DNA of 64,000 nt from Roseicyclus sediminis (GTDB taxonomy: Bacteria > Pseudomonadota > Alphaproteobacteria > Rhodobacterales > Rhodobacteraceae): the NCBI RefSeq assembly GCF_025515305.1, contig NZ_JAOPHT010000002.1, positions 186,001-250,000 of the forward strand. The letters are read 5' to 3'. Position 1 is the first letter of the stretch, and each line of letters starts with the position of its first letter. The notes under the pieces are model-generated. The model was not told the DNA's origin, searched no databases, and saw only the letters and a list, made by a program, of their open reading frames with translations. Shown piece by piece: positions 46,365 to 55,190 of this stretch. The translations under genes were made by a program, and so were the position numbers.

Positions 46365-47078
46365 ATGCAACTGCCCGAGACGCCCCCGCCCCCGAAACGC
46401 GGCTTTTTCGCCGGGCTCCGGTCGAGTTTCTTCGCCGGACTCGTCGTCATTGCGCCCATCGGCGTGACGATCTGGCTGATCTGGACGCTCACGGGCTGGA
46501 TCGACAGCTGGGTGCTGCCGCTTATCCCCAACGCCTACAACCCCGCCATCCTGATCCGCGACCTCACCGGGATCGAGGTAAACATCCGCGGCATCGGCGT
46601 GGTGACGTTCCTGTTGTTCACGATCCTGGTCGGCTGGGTCGCCAAGGGCCTGATCGGGCGGTCTCTGATCCTTTGGGCGGAAAGCCTCGTGCTGTCCATC
46701 CCGGTGGTGCGCAGCCTCTATTCGGGGCTGAAGCAGATCGTCGAGACGGTGCTGAGCCAGGGCGAGCAGAATTTCGACAAGGCCTGCCTGGTGGAATACC
46801 CGCGCAAGGGGATCTGGGCCATCGCCTTCATCTCGGCCAGCGCCAAGGGCGAGATCGCGCGCCGGCACGGACCCGAGGACATGGTCTCGGTCTTTCTGCC
46901 GACAACGCCCAACCCGACCTCGGGCTTTCTTCTCTTCATCCCCCGCAAGGACGTGATCGTGCTCGACATGACGGTGGAGGATGCGGCCAAGCTGATCATC
47001 TCGGCGGGCCTCGTCTATCCCAATGGCGAGGAGGCGAAGAAGGCGCTGGAAGACAAGGTGCCGGAAGCGGCGGAATAG
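46365..47078 (+). CDS. DUF502 family membrane protein
   Basis: A 237-residue protein with two N-terminal membrane segments (about 23-46 and 74-95: FFAGLVVIAPIGVTIWLIW and VVTFLLFTILVGWVAKG), followed by a soluble domain. The segment SIPVVRSLYSGLKQIVE and PNPTSGFLLFIPR are characteristic of DUF502. The function is unknown. It converges with the EamA gene at 47090. Confidence 0.87.
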   Translation: MQLPETPPPPKRGFFAGLRSSFFAGLVVIAPIGVTIWLIWTLTGWIDSWVLPLIPNAYNPAILIRDLTGIEVNIRGIGVVTFLLFTILVGWVAKGLIGRSLILWAESLVLSIPVVRSLYSGLKQIVETVLSQGEQNFDKACLVEYPRKGIWAIAFISASAKGEIARRHGPEDMVSVFLPTTPNPTSGFLLFIPRKDVIVLDMTVEDAAKLIISAGLVYPNGEEAKKALEDKVPEAAE

Positions 47079-47089
47079 GCGCCCCGTCC

Positions 47090-47965
47090 TCAGGCCGGGG
47101 ACACCCTCCTCCTTCCGCCCCAGAGCCCGTTGATCGCCAGCGCGCCGAGGATGAATATCCCGCCCATGAGTGTCGCGCGGCTCGCCGTTTCGCCGAGTGC
47201 GAGCCAGACCCACATCGGCGCCAGCATCACCTCGATCATGGTCAGAAGCGCAAGGTCGGCGGCGGGAACCACCCGGCTGCCAAGCGTGAAGAGCACCATG
47301 CCGCCCGAAAGCAGGACCGCGCCCATGCCCATCGCCCAGAGCGCGTCGGGCACCGGCACGGCGAGCGACCCGCCCGAAACGGCGGTCATGGCTCCTGCCC
47401 CCGCGATGGCGAAGAGGCCGCCGAGCAGCACGGTGGGCAGCGTGTCGGCAATGGCGCGCCATCGCAGCGACACGGTGAAGGCGGCGAAGCCCGCGGCGCT
47501 GATGAGGGCCGCGATATTTCCCGCCAGGACCCCGTTGGCCAGCCCGCCCCGCATCATCACGTAGATGCCGGCGACGGCGATGGCGATGGAAAGCCAGGTC
47601 TTCGCGCCCACCCGCTCGCCCAGGATGGCCCACCCGGCGAGCGCGGTCAGGAAGGGGGTCGCGGCGAACATGAAAACGGCATTGGCGATCGTCGTGACCT
47701 GGATGGCGTAGACGGCACCGCCGAAGGCCGCCACGAGGCCGAGCCCGCCGAGAACCCCCGCGAGGCCTGCGCGCTTTATGCCGGGCAGGACGCGCCCCCG
47801 CCCCCGCCACGCGAGAAAGGCCAGAAGGACCGGCATCATGCCGACCGAGCGCCAGAAGAGGATCGCCCAGGGGCTCGCCTCCTCGATCTGGCGGAAGACG
47901 AGGCCCTGCAGCGACCACAGGATGGCCGCGACCGAGACGAGGGCGACACCGGTTCCGTAACGCAT
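47090..47965 (-). CDS. EamA-family (DMT) membrane transporter
   Basis: A 291-residue protein with about ten membrane spans in two EamA halves (VALVSVAAILWSLQGLVF, IANAVFMFAATPFLTALAGW, LTMIEVMLAPMWVWLALGE). These exporters carry metabolites or drugs; no substrate can be named. I chose the ATG at 47965, preceded by AAGGGG, over longer in-frame starts that add non-membrane sequence. Unrelated in context to the EamA gene at 18914. Confidence 0.85.
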   Translation of the reverse strand: MRYGTGVALVSVAAILWSLQGLVFRQIEEASPWAILFWRSVGMMPVLLAFLAWRGRGRVLPGIKRAGLAGVLGGLGLVAAFGGAVYAIQVTTIANAVFMFAATPFLTALAGWAILGERVGAKTWLSIAIAVAGIYVMMRGGLANGVLAGNIAALISAAGFAAFTVSLRWRAIADTLPTVLLGGLFAIAGAGAMTAVSGGSLAVPVPDALWAMGMGAVLLSGGMVLFTLGSRVVPAADLALLTMIEVMLAPMWVWLALGETASRATLMGGIFILGALAINGLWGGRRRVSPA

Positions 47966-48159
47966 GTGCCCTTGCCCGCCCTGTCGTCCCTGACCTTCAA
48001 ACAGGTCCATCTGGGCCGGGACGCGGAAGACCGTCGCGCCGGGAAGCGACCTGCAGTCGTGCCGTTTTCCGGCCACGCGGGGTCAGGAGGGGGGAACGCC
48101 CACCCTGCGCGCGGGGGTGGGCGTAACGTGGGGGATGCGGCGTGCCGCGGCCGACGCCG

Positions 48160-50004
48160 CTACTCTTCGACCCACCAGACGTCCGGCTGCCAGCCGATCC
48201 AGTCGCCGTAGATCGGGATGACATCGGGGTAGCGCAGCTCGGCATTGTGGGCGATCCGCGCAATGGGGTTGTACCAGAACGGCACGACGTAGCGCTCGGA
48301 GATCAGGATCCGGTCGAGCGCGCGGACGGCGGCGAGGTAGTCGTCCTGGCTTTCGGAGGTCAGCATCCGGTCGACCATGGCCTCGATGGCCGGATGGCAG
48401 GCGCCCATGAGATTGCGCGATCCCGGCGTCTCGACCATGTCGCAGCCCCAGTAGAGCCGCTGTTCGTTGCCGGGGCTGAGCGAGAGGCCACGGGTGTAGT
48501 AGGTCATGTCGAAGTCGAAGGCGTCGGTCCGTTCCCGGTACTGGGCGGAATCGACGTTCGTGACCCGCACCGAGACCCCGAGCCGGTCCAGCGCCTCGAC
48601 ATAGATGTTCACGATGGCGTCGTTTTCCGAGGACCCGGTCTGAAGCAGGATCTCGAAGGTGAAGGGTTCGCCGTCGGGGCCCGTCATGACGCCCTCCCGA
48701 ACGGTATAGCCCGCCTCCTCCATCAACCTCAGCGCCTCGGCGATGCCCGCGCGGTTGCGCTCGGACCCGTCCGAAACGGGCAGGACGTAGCCTTCCATCG
48801 CGCCGGGCAGGAGATCTTCGGCGAAGGGCGCGAGGAATTCGGCCACCCTGCCCTCGGCGGGTCCGGGCCGCATGCCGAGCGGCGAGTTCGAGAAGTAGGA
48901 GGTGATCCGGGGTTCGATCCCGCCATTCAGCGTCTGGTTGACGAACTCGAAGTTGAAGGCCTGGATCATCGCCTCGCGCACGCGCCAGTCCGAGAAGGCG
49001 TCGCGGCGGGTGTTCATGACGAGACCGGTGATGCCCGAGGGCCTCTGATGCGGAACCTCGGACAGCACCACCTCGCCCGACCGCACGCGCGGAAAGTCGT
49101 AGCGCGTGGCCCAGTCGGCGGCGTTCGTTTCGCGGATCGTGGTCAGGATGCCGCTGGTGAAGGCCTCGAACATGGCGGTTCCGTCGGCGAAGAACTCCAT
49201 CCGGACTTCGTCGATGTTGTTGGTGCCGCGCCGGAACGGCAGGTCCGCGCCCCAGTAGTCGGGATCGCGCCGGAGCGAGACGAAGCGGCCGGCCTCGTAA
49301 TCGTCGATCACGTAAGGCGCCGAGGCGATGGGGATCACGTCGAACCCGCTTTCGGCGAACTCGACACCCTCCCATTGCGACGCCTTGAGAATGGGCCGCA
49401 GCCCCATGATCAGCGCAAGCTCCCGGTCGGCCTCGGTGAAGGTGATGCGGACCGACCGCTCGCCCGTGGCCTCGATGGAGGCGACGCGCGTCCAGGCGTT
49501 CAGGTAGCGCGGATGCCCCTCCGTCCCGAGCGTCTCGTAGGACCAGATCACGTCCTCGACCGTGACCGGGCTGCCGTCGGAAAAGCGGGCCTCGGGGCGA
49601 AGGGTGAATTCCACCCACATGTGATTCGGATCGACCTCCACCGATTCGGCGAGGAGACCGTAAAGCGTGAAGGGCTCGTCCCAGGACCGGCCCATGAGGG
49701 ATTCGTACGCGAGGAAACGGAGTTGCCAGGGCACGGAGCCCTGGCGGATGTGGGGATTGAGGCTGTCGAAGGAGCCAACCTCGCCGGTCACGATGCGCCC
49801 GCCGGTGGGCGCGTCGGGATTGACGAAGGGCAGATGCGTGAAGTCCGGCGGGAGCGCCGGCTCGCCATACATTGCGATCCCATGCGCCGGTTGGGCCAGA
49901 CCTTGTCCCGCCGTCAACACGATCGCCGTCAGAGCGGCCGCGATCGCCCGCCCGGCCCGGCTTGCGCCTGCCCCCGCGGTCTTGATGAAACAATCCGTGG
50001 GCAT
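48160..50004 (-). CDS. ABC transporter solute-binding protein, family 5 (peptide/oligopeptide type)
   Basis: A 614-residue periplasmic protein with a signal peptide (about 1-38, ending GLAQ) and the SBP_bac_5 fold. Typical blocks are FTLYGLLAESVEVDPN, FTLRPEARFSDGSPVTVEDVIWSYE, VFASGI-like SGILTTIRETN, and VVPFWYNPIARIAHN. It binds peptides, or perhaps other amphipathic compounds. No permease or ATPase genes are adjacent in the window, so its transporter partners lie elsewhere. GGAGG lies upstream of the ATG at 50004. Confidence 0.87.
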   Translation of the reverse strand: MPTDCFIKTAGAGASRAGRAIAAALTAIVLTAGQGLAQPAHGIAMYGEPALPPDFTHLPFVNPDAPTGGRIVTGEVGSFDSLNPHIRQGSVPWQLRFLAYESLMGRSWDEPFTLYGLLAESVEVDPNHMWVEFTLRPEARFSDGSPVTVEDVIWSYETLGTEGHPRYLNAWTRVASIEATGERSVRITFTEADRELALIMGLRPILKASQWEGVEFAESGFDVIPIASAPYVIDDYEAGRFVSLRRDPDYWGADLPFRRGTNNIDEVRMEFFADGTAMFEAFTSGILTTIRETNAADWATRYDFPRVRSGEVVLSEVPHQRPSGITGLVMNTRRDAFSDWRVREAMIQAFNFEFVNQTLNGGIEPRITSYFSNSPLGMRPGPAEGRVAEFLAPFAEDLLPGAMEGYVLPVSDGSERNRAGIAEALRLMEEAGYTVREGVMTGPDGEPFTFEILLQTGSSENDAIVNIYVEALDRLGVSVRVTNVDSAQYRERTDAFDFDMTYYTRGLSLSPGNEQRLYWGCDMVETPGSRNLMGACHPAIEAMVDRMLTSESQDDYLAAVRALDRILISERYVVPFWYNPIARIAHNAELRYPDVIPIYGDWIGWQPDVWWVEE

Positions 50005-50085
50005 TTGCGAACAATCCTCCCGGGCCAGCGTTTTCCTTGGTGAACCGACGCTATCCGCGCTTTTGCAGGCAATGCAACTTTTCGG

Positions 50086-50114
50086 TTGGACACGCGGCAA
50101 GTCATTGCTTATAA
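50086..50114 (+). promoter_or_regulatory. sigma70 promoter of the predicted small RNA
   Basis: TTGGAC (50086-50091) and TTATAA (50109-50114) are separated by exactly 17 bases, giving one of the best promoter matches in the window. The start would be near 50121. It lies in the 369-base gap between the solute-binding protein gene and bdhA. Confidence 0.65.
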
Positions 50115-50120
50115 AGGGGG

Positions 50121-50197
50121 CACTGCTCGATAGGTTTCTTGCCTGTATGAAACCTGCCTCAATAACTGAACGCCGGCCTTGTGCCGGCGTTTTTTTT
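50121..50197 (+). ncRNA. predicted Hfq-type small RNA
   Basis: A stand-alone transcript of about 77 bases: promoter just upstream, a 7-base stem AGGTTTC (50132-50138) with GAAACCT (50149-50155) around a ten-base loop TTGCCTGTAT, a single-stranded AATAACTGA linker, and a strong terminator. No open frame fits it, and it is not the tail of any plus-strand gene, since the upstream gene points away. The layout matches Hfq-dependent small RNAs. Its targets are unknown, and no named family was recognised. Confidence 0.6.
50170..50197 (+). terminator. rho-independent terminator of the predicted small RNA
   Basis: ACGCCGGC (50170-50177) and GCCGGCGT (50183-50190) make an 8-base stem around CTTGT, followed by an uninterrupted run of eight T (50190-50197). 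It is the strongest terminator in the window. Confidence 0.9.
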
Positions 50198-50373
50198 GGC
50201 GGAATCGCAAGGGCCTCCGACAAGCACCCGGTTTTCCCTGCCAGGGAACGCGGCCCCCTGCCCTCGGGCGTCGCCCCGGCCAAAGCCCGCGCCGCGCCCT
50301 GTCCGGACTGTTCATTTCGCAGCTGCAGCATTAGGGTCGCGCCGAAGGCGACACCAGTGAGGAAACGACATCC

Positions 50374-51159
50374 ATGGCCATCACCACCGATCTGTCCGGC
50401 AAGACCGCGGTCATCACCGGCTCGAACTCCGGCATCGGCCTGGGGATCGCGCGGGAACTGGCGAAGGCGGGCGCGAACGTGGTTCTCAACTCCTTCACCG
50501 ACCGCAAGGAGGACCACGCCCTCGCCGAGGAGATCGCCGATGTCTGCGGCGTCGGCGCGCGTTACATCAAGGCCGACATGTCGAAGGGGGCCGAGTGCCG
50601 GCAGCTGATCGAAGAGGCGGGCGCCTGCGACATTCTCGTGAACAACGCGGGCATCCAGCACGTCGCGGCCATCCCCGATTTCCCGATCGAGAAATGGGAC
50701 GCGATCATCGCGATCAACCTTTCCTCGGCCTTCCACACCACGGCCGCCGCGCTGCCGATGATGCGCGCGGCCGGATGGGGCCGCGTGGTCAACATCGCGA
50801 GCGCACACGGCCTGACCGCATCGCCCTACAAGTCCGCCTATATCGCGGCCAAGCACGGGATCGTCGGACTGACGAAGACCACGGCGCTGGAGACGGCGGA
50901 GGAGCCGATCACGGCCAACGCCATCTGTCCGGGCTACGTTCTGACGCCGCTCGTCGAGGCGCAGATCCCCGACCAGATGAAGGCCCATGGAATGGACCGC
51001 GACACGGTCGTGCGCGAGGTGATGCTGGCGCGCCAGCCCTCGAAGGACTTCGCCACGGTCGAGCAGTTGGGGGGCACGACCGTGTTCCTGTGCTCGGACG
51101 CGGCGGCGCAGATCACCGGCACGACGATCAGCGTGGACGGAGGCTGGACCGCGCTTTGA
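50374..51159 (+). CDS. bdhA: 3-hydroxybutyrate dehydrogenase
   Basis: A 261-residue short-chain dehydrogenase that oxidises 3-hydroxybutyrate to acetoacetate in poly-hydroxybutyrate use. The NAD motif is TGSNSGIGLGIA; the catalytic residues are S143, Y156 and K160 in ASAHGLTASPYKSAYIAAKHG. The NNAGIQHVAAI and PDQMKAHGMDRDTVVREVML segments distinguish BdhA from other SDRs. A repeat element and a patatin gene follow. Confidence 0.93.
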   Translation: MAITTDLSGKTAVITGSNSGIGLGIARELAKAGANVVLNSFTDRKEDHALAEEIADVCGVGARYIKADMSKGAECRQLIEEAGACDILVNNAGIQHVAAIPDFPIEKWDAIIAINLSSAFHTTAAALPMMRAAGWGRVVNIASAHGLTASPYKSAYIAAKHGIVGLTKTTALETAEEPITANAICPGYVLTPLVEAQIPDQMKAHGMDRDTVVREVMLARQPSKDFATVEQLGGTTVFLCSDAAAQITGTTISVDGGWTAL

Positions 51160-51174
51160 GCGGCGGGACCGGTC

Positions 51175-51236
51175 GCGGGGGGCGCTGCCCCCCGGCGCCT
51201 GCGGCGCTCCCCCCGGAGTTTTTTGCCAGGATGAAG
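51175..51236 (+). repeat. Rhodobacterales intergenic hairpin repeat, copy 4
   Basis: GGGGGGC-GCT-GCCCCCC stem, then GCGCC-TGC-GGCGC, then CCCCCCGGAGTTTTTTGCCAGGATGAAG. It lies 16 bases after bdhA and 17 bases before the patatin gene. Its 3' block is identical or nearly so to copies 1-3. Confidence 0.85.
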
Positions 51237-51253
51237 CAGGAGGCGCGCGCGCG

Positions 51254-52288
51254 ATGACCGGACCGAAGTCGATCAACCTGGCGTTGCAGGGCGGCGGCGC
51301 GCATGGCGCCTTCACCTGGGGTGTGCTCGACCGGCTCCTGGAGGTGCCCGATATCGAGATCGCGGCGGTCACCGGGACCTCCGCCGGCGCGTTGAACGGC
51401 GCGGCGCTGAAGGCCGGGCTCGCGCGCGGCAGCCGGGAGGCGGCGCGCGAGAACCTCGCCTGGCTCTGGGAGCAGGTGGGCGCGATCACCGATCCGCGCA
51501 TGGCGCCCTGGCTCGACGCGGTGGCGCCTGTCGCGGTCAGCGCCGCGATCGAGGCCTCGCTGCCCTTCGCCCTCGGCGACGGGGTCGCGCGCCTTGTCAG
51601 CCCCTATGCGAGTGGCCCGTTCTACCGCAACCCCCTGCAACGGATCGTGGAGCGGTTCAGCTACGACCATGTCTGCGGCGATCCCGGACCCGCCTTCCAC
51701 ATCTGCGCGACGAACGTACGCACCGGAAAGATCCGCGTCTTCACCGGGGACGAGATCGGGCCGGACGCGATCATGGCCTCGGCCTGCCTGCCGACGCTGT
51801 TCCGCGCGGTGGAGATCGACGATCCCGAGACCGGCACGCGCGAGGCCTACTGGGATGGCGGATATACCGGCAACCCGGCGCTTTTCCCGCTGTTCGCGGG
51901 GGAGCTTCCGGCCGACATTCTGGTGGTGAACATCAATCCGCTCCACCGCGAGGAGGTTCCGGTCTCGGCCCGCGCGATCCAGAACCGCATCAACGAGATC
52001 AGCTTCAATTCCTCGCTCCTGCGCGAGTTGCGGGCGATCGACTTCGTGCAGCGGCTGCTTGACGACGGCAGGCTGGAGGACGGCGCGATGAAGCGCGTGC
52101 GGGTGCACATGATCGCCGACGACGCGCTGATGCGGCAATTGTCGGTCGCGACCAAGATCGTCGCCGTGCCGCAGGTGCTGCACCAGTTGCGCGAGGCGGG
52201 CCGGACCGCGACCGACGCGTTTCTCGAGGCGCATTTCGATGCGATCGGCGTGTCCTCGAGCGTGGATCTGAGGGCGATGTTCGCCTGA
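51254..52288 (+). CDS. patatin-like phospholipase
   Basis: A 344-residue serine lipid hydrolase. The oxyanion region is LALQGGGAHGAFTWGVLD, the nucleophile S43 is in GTSAGAL, and the catalytic Asp is in YWDGGYTGN near residue 200. No signal peptide, so cytoplasmic. Its place after bdhA suggests a role in lipid or poly-hydroxybutyrate turnover, but that is inference from neighbourhood. Confidence 0.87.
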   Translation: MTGPKSINLALQGGGAHGAFTWGVLDRLLEVPDIEIAAVTGTSAGALNGAALKAGLARGSREAARENLAWLWEQVGAITDPRMAPWLDAVAPVAVSAAIEASLPFALGDGVARLVSPYASGPFYRNPLQRIVERFSYDHVCGDPGPAFHICATNVRTGKIRVFTGDEIGPDAIMASACLPTLFRAVEIDDPETGTREAYWDGGYTGNPALFPLFAGELPADILVVNINPLHREEVPVSARAIQNRINEISFNSSLLRELRAIDFVQRLLDDGRLEDGAMKRVRVHMIADDALMRQLSVATKIVAVPQVLHQLREAGRTATDAFLEAHFDAIGVSSSVDLRAMFA

Positions 52289-52292
52289 GCCG

Positions 52293-52913
52293 TCAGCCGA
52301 GCGAGGTGACCCAGAGGATCGTCGCGTCGTCCTCGGAGATGGACACGACGTTGTGGCCCATCGCCGCGTCGTAATAGGTGCTGTCGCCGCGCCCGAGATC
52401 GACGGGGGCGTAGAACTCGGTGAACAGACGAACGCGGCCGGTCAGGACGTAGAGGAACTCCTCGCCGTCATGCCTCACCCAACCGTCGAATTCCTCGAAG
52501 CTGCGGGCGCGGATGCGGGCGCGGTAGGGCAGCATCGACTTGCGCGTCAGCGCACCGGCCAGAAGATCGTGTTCGTAGGTCGCGGTCGGATGCGCCTGCC
52601 CCTCGCCGGCGCGGGTCACGGCCATGCGTCCGTTGACCTGTTCCCCGGTGGGCGGCGTGAAGAGCTGCGGCACGGTGATGCCGAGGCCGAGCGCGAGCTT
52701 CTTCAGCGCCTCGTAGGTCGGGGACATCTGCGCGTTCTCGATCTTGGAGAGGGTCGAGCGCGCGAGGCCGGCCGCGTTCGCCGCCTGTTCCAGCGTCCAG
52801 CCACGGTCCTTGCGGAGCGCGCGAACACGTTCGGCGAGGTCCACCGGGGTCGGCGGCGTCTCGTCCTCGCCCGAGGCACGGGCAAGCCGGATGAGGCTCG
52901 GTTCGTCCTTCAT
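52293..52913 (-). CDS. XRE-family regulator with C-terminal cupin domain
   Basis: A 206-residue regulator: an N-terminal HTH_3 domain (about 29-83; RVRALRKDRGWTLEQAANAAGLARSTLSKIE) and a cupin_2 domain (about 130-200; FDGWVRHDGEEFLYVLTGRVRLF with metal-binding His). Proteins of this build (PuuR-like) control amine, amino acid or fatty acid genes. Possible targets are the divergent acyl-CoA ligase gene or itself. The start is at 52913. Confidence 0.9.
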   Translation of the reverse strand: MKDEPSLIRLARASGEDETPPTPVDLAERVRALRKDRGWTLEQAANAAGLARSTLSKIENAQMSPTYEALKKLALGLGITVPQLFTPPTGEQVNGRMAVTRAGEGQAHPTATYEHDLLAGALTRKSMLPYRARIRARSFEEFDGWVRHDGEEFLYVLTGRVRLFTEFYAPVDLGRGDSTYYDAAMGHNVVSISEDDATILWVTSLG

Positions 52914-52994
52914 GTTCCGCCGTTTAGCGGTGCCGGGGCCCTGGCGCAACGGGCCGGTCTTGCCTCGGGCGCCGGGCAGGCATAGGCCGGGGCC

Positions 52995-54482
52995 ATGGAC
53001 GCGCCCTGCCCCGATCCCTTCAACCTCGCCGACTACGTGCTGGCCGCCGGCGCGCGGGAGCCCGACAAGGTCGCGCTGGCCGTCCTCGGTCCGGCGCGGG
53101 CCGAGCGCTGGAGCTACGGGCGGCTCCGGGAGGCGGTGCTCGGGATGGCGGGCGCGCTCCTTTCGGAAGGCTTCGCGCCGGGGGACCGGCTACTCCTGCG
53201 GATCGGCAACACGGTGGATTTCCCGGTGGCCTTTCTGGGCGCCGTGGCCGCGGGGTTGGTGCCGGTGCCGACGGCGGCCGGGCTGACCGAGGGAGAGGTG
53301 ACGCGGCTGGCCCGCCTGATCGCGCCCGCGGCCGTGCTGGCGGGCAAGGGCATCGCCCTGCCCGGGGGGAACGCGCCGGTCCTGAGCGACCTCGCGGCCA
53401 TGATGGGCCATGCCCCCGCCGGCTTCGCGACGGGATCTCCGGACCGGCTCGCCTACCTCGTCTTCACCTCGGGGTCCTCGGGCGCGCCGAAGGCGGTGGC
53501 GCATGCCCACCGCGCGGTCTGGGCCCGGCGGATGATGCACGAGGGCTGGTACGGGCTGACGCGGAATGACCGCCTGTTGCACGCGGGCGCGTTCAACTGG
53601 ACCTACACGCTGGGCACCGGCCTTCTCGATCCCTGGTCGGTGGGCGCGACGGCGCTGATCCCGGCCGAGGGCGTGGAGCCCGCCACCCTGCCGCTGCTCC
53701 TGCGCCGCCACGATGTGACGATCCTCGCGGCCGCGCCGGGCATCTTCCGCAAGCTTCTGTCCGGGGATGCGCCCCTGTCGCTGCCGCGTCTCCGGCACGG
53801 GTTGAGCGGGGGCGAGAAGCTGCCCGAGACGCTGCGCGCACGCTGGCGGGAGGCGACCGGAACGGAAATCCACGAGGCGCTCGGCATGTCGGAATGCTCC
53901 ACCTTCCTGTCCGGCTCTCCGGCGCGGCCCGCGCCCGAAGGCACGCTCGGCTTCGCGCAGCCCGGCCGGCGCCTCGCGGTGCTGGACGAGGCGCACGCGG
54001 AAATGCCCGACGGCGAGACCGGGACGCTGGCCGTCCACCGGTCCGATCCCGGCCTGATGCTGGGCTACTGGAGCGAGGGCGGCACGCTCGACCTTCCGCT
54101 TGCCGGCGACTGGTTCGAAACCGGCGACAGGGTGGAACGGCGGGCCGACGGCGCCTTCCTCTACCACGGCCGCCGCGACGATCTGATCACGGCGGGCGGC
54201 TTTCGCATCTCTCCCCTTGAGATCGAGGCGGTCTTCCACGGCGCTCCCGGCGTGGAGGATTGCGCCGCCCTCGCCCTCAGCCCATCGCCCGATACGACGA
54301 TCGTCGCGCTGGCCCATTCCGGCGCCGCCTCGGAGGTGACGCTGCGCGCGCTGGCCGAGGCGGCATTGGCGCGATACAAGCAACCCAGGGCATATGTCAG
54401 GCTTCCTGCCCTGCCCCGATCCCCGAACGGCAAGCTCGACCGGCGCGCGCTTTCCGAAATCCTGCGAAAGTCCGGCCCATGA
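52995..54482 (+). CDS. AMP-dependent acyl-CoA synthetase/ligase
   Basis: A 495-residue enzyme of the ANL superfamily. The P-loop is YLVFTSGSSGAPKAVAHAH; GMSECSTF and GDWFETGDRVERRADGAFLYHGR give the A5 and A7 core motifs; the C-terminal K is in RSPNGKLDRRAL. It activates an acid to its CoA thioester, resembling benzoate- or short-chain acyl-CoA ligases; the acid is unknown. Its stop overlaps the DsbA-like gene by four bases. Confidence 0.9.
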   Translation: MDAPCPDPFNLADYVLAAGAREPDKVALAVLGPARAERWSYGRLREAVLGMAGALLSEGFAPGDRLLLRIGNTVDFPVAFLGAVAAGLVPVPTAAGLTEGEVTRLARLIAPAAVLAGKGIALPGGNAPVLSDLAAMMGHAPAGFATGSPDRLAYLVFTSGSSGAPKAVAHAHRAVWARRMMHEGWYGLTRNDRLLHAGAFNWTYTLGTGLLDPWSVGATALIPAEGVEPATLPLLLRRHDVTILAAAPGIFRKLLSGDAPLSLPRLRHGLSGGEKLPETLRARWREATGTEIHEALGMSECSTFLSGSPARPAPEGTLGFAQPGRRLAVLDEAHAEMPDGETGTLAVHRSDPGLMLGYWSEGGTLDLPLAGDWFETGDRVERRADGAFLYHGRRDDLITAGGFRISPLEIEAVFHGAPGVEDCAALALSPSPDTTIVALAHSGAASEVTLRALAEAALARYKQPRAYVRLPALPRSPNGKLDRRALSEILRKSGP

Positions 54483-55120
54483 TCCCGCTCGACATCATCT
54501 CCGATCCGATCTGTCCCTGGTGCTATATCGGCTGGACGAATCTCGCCCGCGCGATGGAGGCCCGGCCCGACCATCCCTTCGCCGTCGAGTGGCACCCTTT
54601 CATGCTGAACCCCGAGATGCCGCGGGCCGGCGCCGACCGTCGCGAATATCTCGAGCTGAAGTTCGGCGGGCGCGAAGGGGCGATGCGGGCCTATGCCCCG
54701 GTTCTCGAACATGCCGAGCGGGCTGGCCTCACGCTCAACCTCGACCGGATCGAGCGCACGCCCTCCACGCTCGATGCGCATCGCCTGATCCACTGGGCCG
54801 GGATCGAGGGACGGCAGACACCGGTGGCGATCGCGCTTTTCCGGGCCTATTTCGTCGATGGGCGCGACATAGGCGACCCCGCGACGCTACGCGAGATCGC
54901 GGAAGGCGCGGGCCTTGACGGTGCCATGATCGCGGCGCTGCTGGAGGGCGACGCCGATGCCGCCGACATCGTCGCGCGCGACCGAACCACCCGGGCGCGG
55001 GGCGTCACGGGCGTGCCCTGCTTCGTCGTGGCGCGGCAGCATGTCGTCACGGGCGCACAGCCGCCCGAACTCTGGACGCAGGTCATCGACGAACTCGCAT
55101 CGCGGGAGATCGCGACATGA
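54479..55120 (+). CDS. DsbA-family oxidoreductase (FrnE-like)
   Basis: A 213-residue cytoplasmic thioredoxin-fold protein with the active site ISDPICPWCYIG (CPWC) at the N-terminus and a helical insertion. The cis-Pro region is GVTGVPCFVVAR. This matches the FrnE/2-hydroxychromene isomerase-like branch of DsbA. No signal peptide. The ATG at 54479 overlaps the stop of the ligase gene. Confidence 0.88.
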   Translation: MIPLDIISDPICPWCYIGWTNLARAMEARPDHPFAVEWHPFMLNPEMPRAGADRREYLELKFGGREGAMRAYAPVLEHAERAGLTLNLDRIERTPSTLDAHRLIHWAGIEGRQTPVAIALFRAYFVDGRDIGDPATLREIAEGAGLDGAMIAALLEGDADAADIVARDRTTRARGVTGVPCFVVARQHVVTGAQPPELWTQVIDELASREIAT

Positions 55121-55190
55121 CAGCCTGCGGTCTCGAGGTTTTGGCCTATTCCGGGCGCGCGGTCCCGCGCCGCCGCCCCCCGGTCCTTTC

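Noticed and set aside
48142-50043. A 633-codon plus-strand frame opposite the solute-binding protein
   Set aside because: Antisense to a gene with signal peptide and family blocks; no domain of its own.
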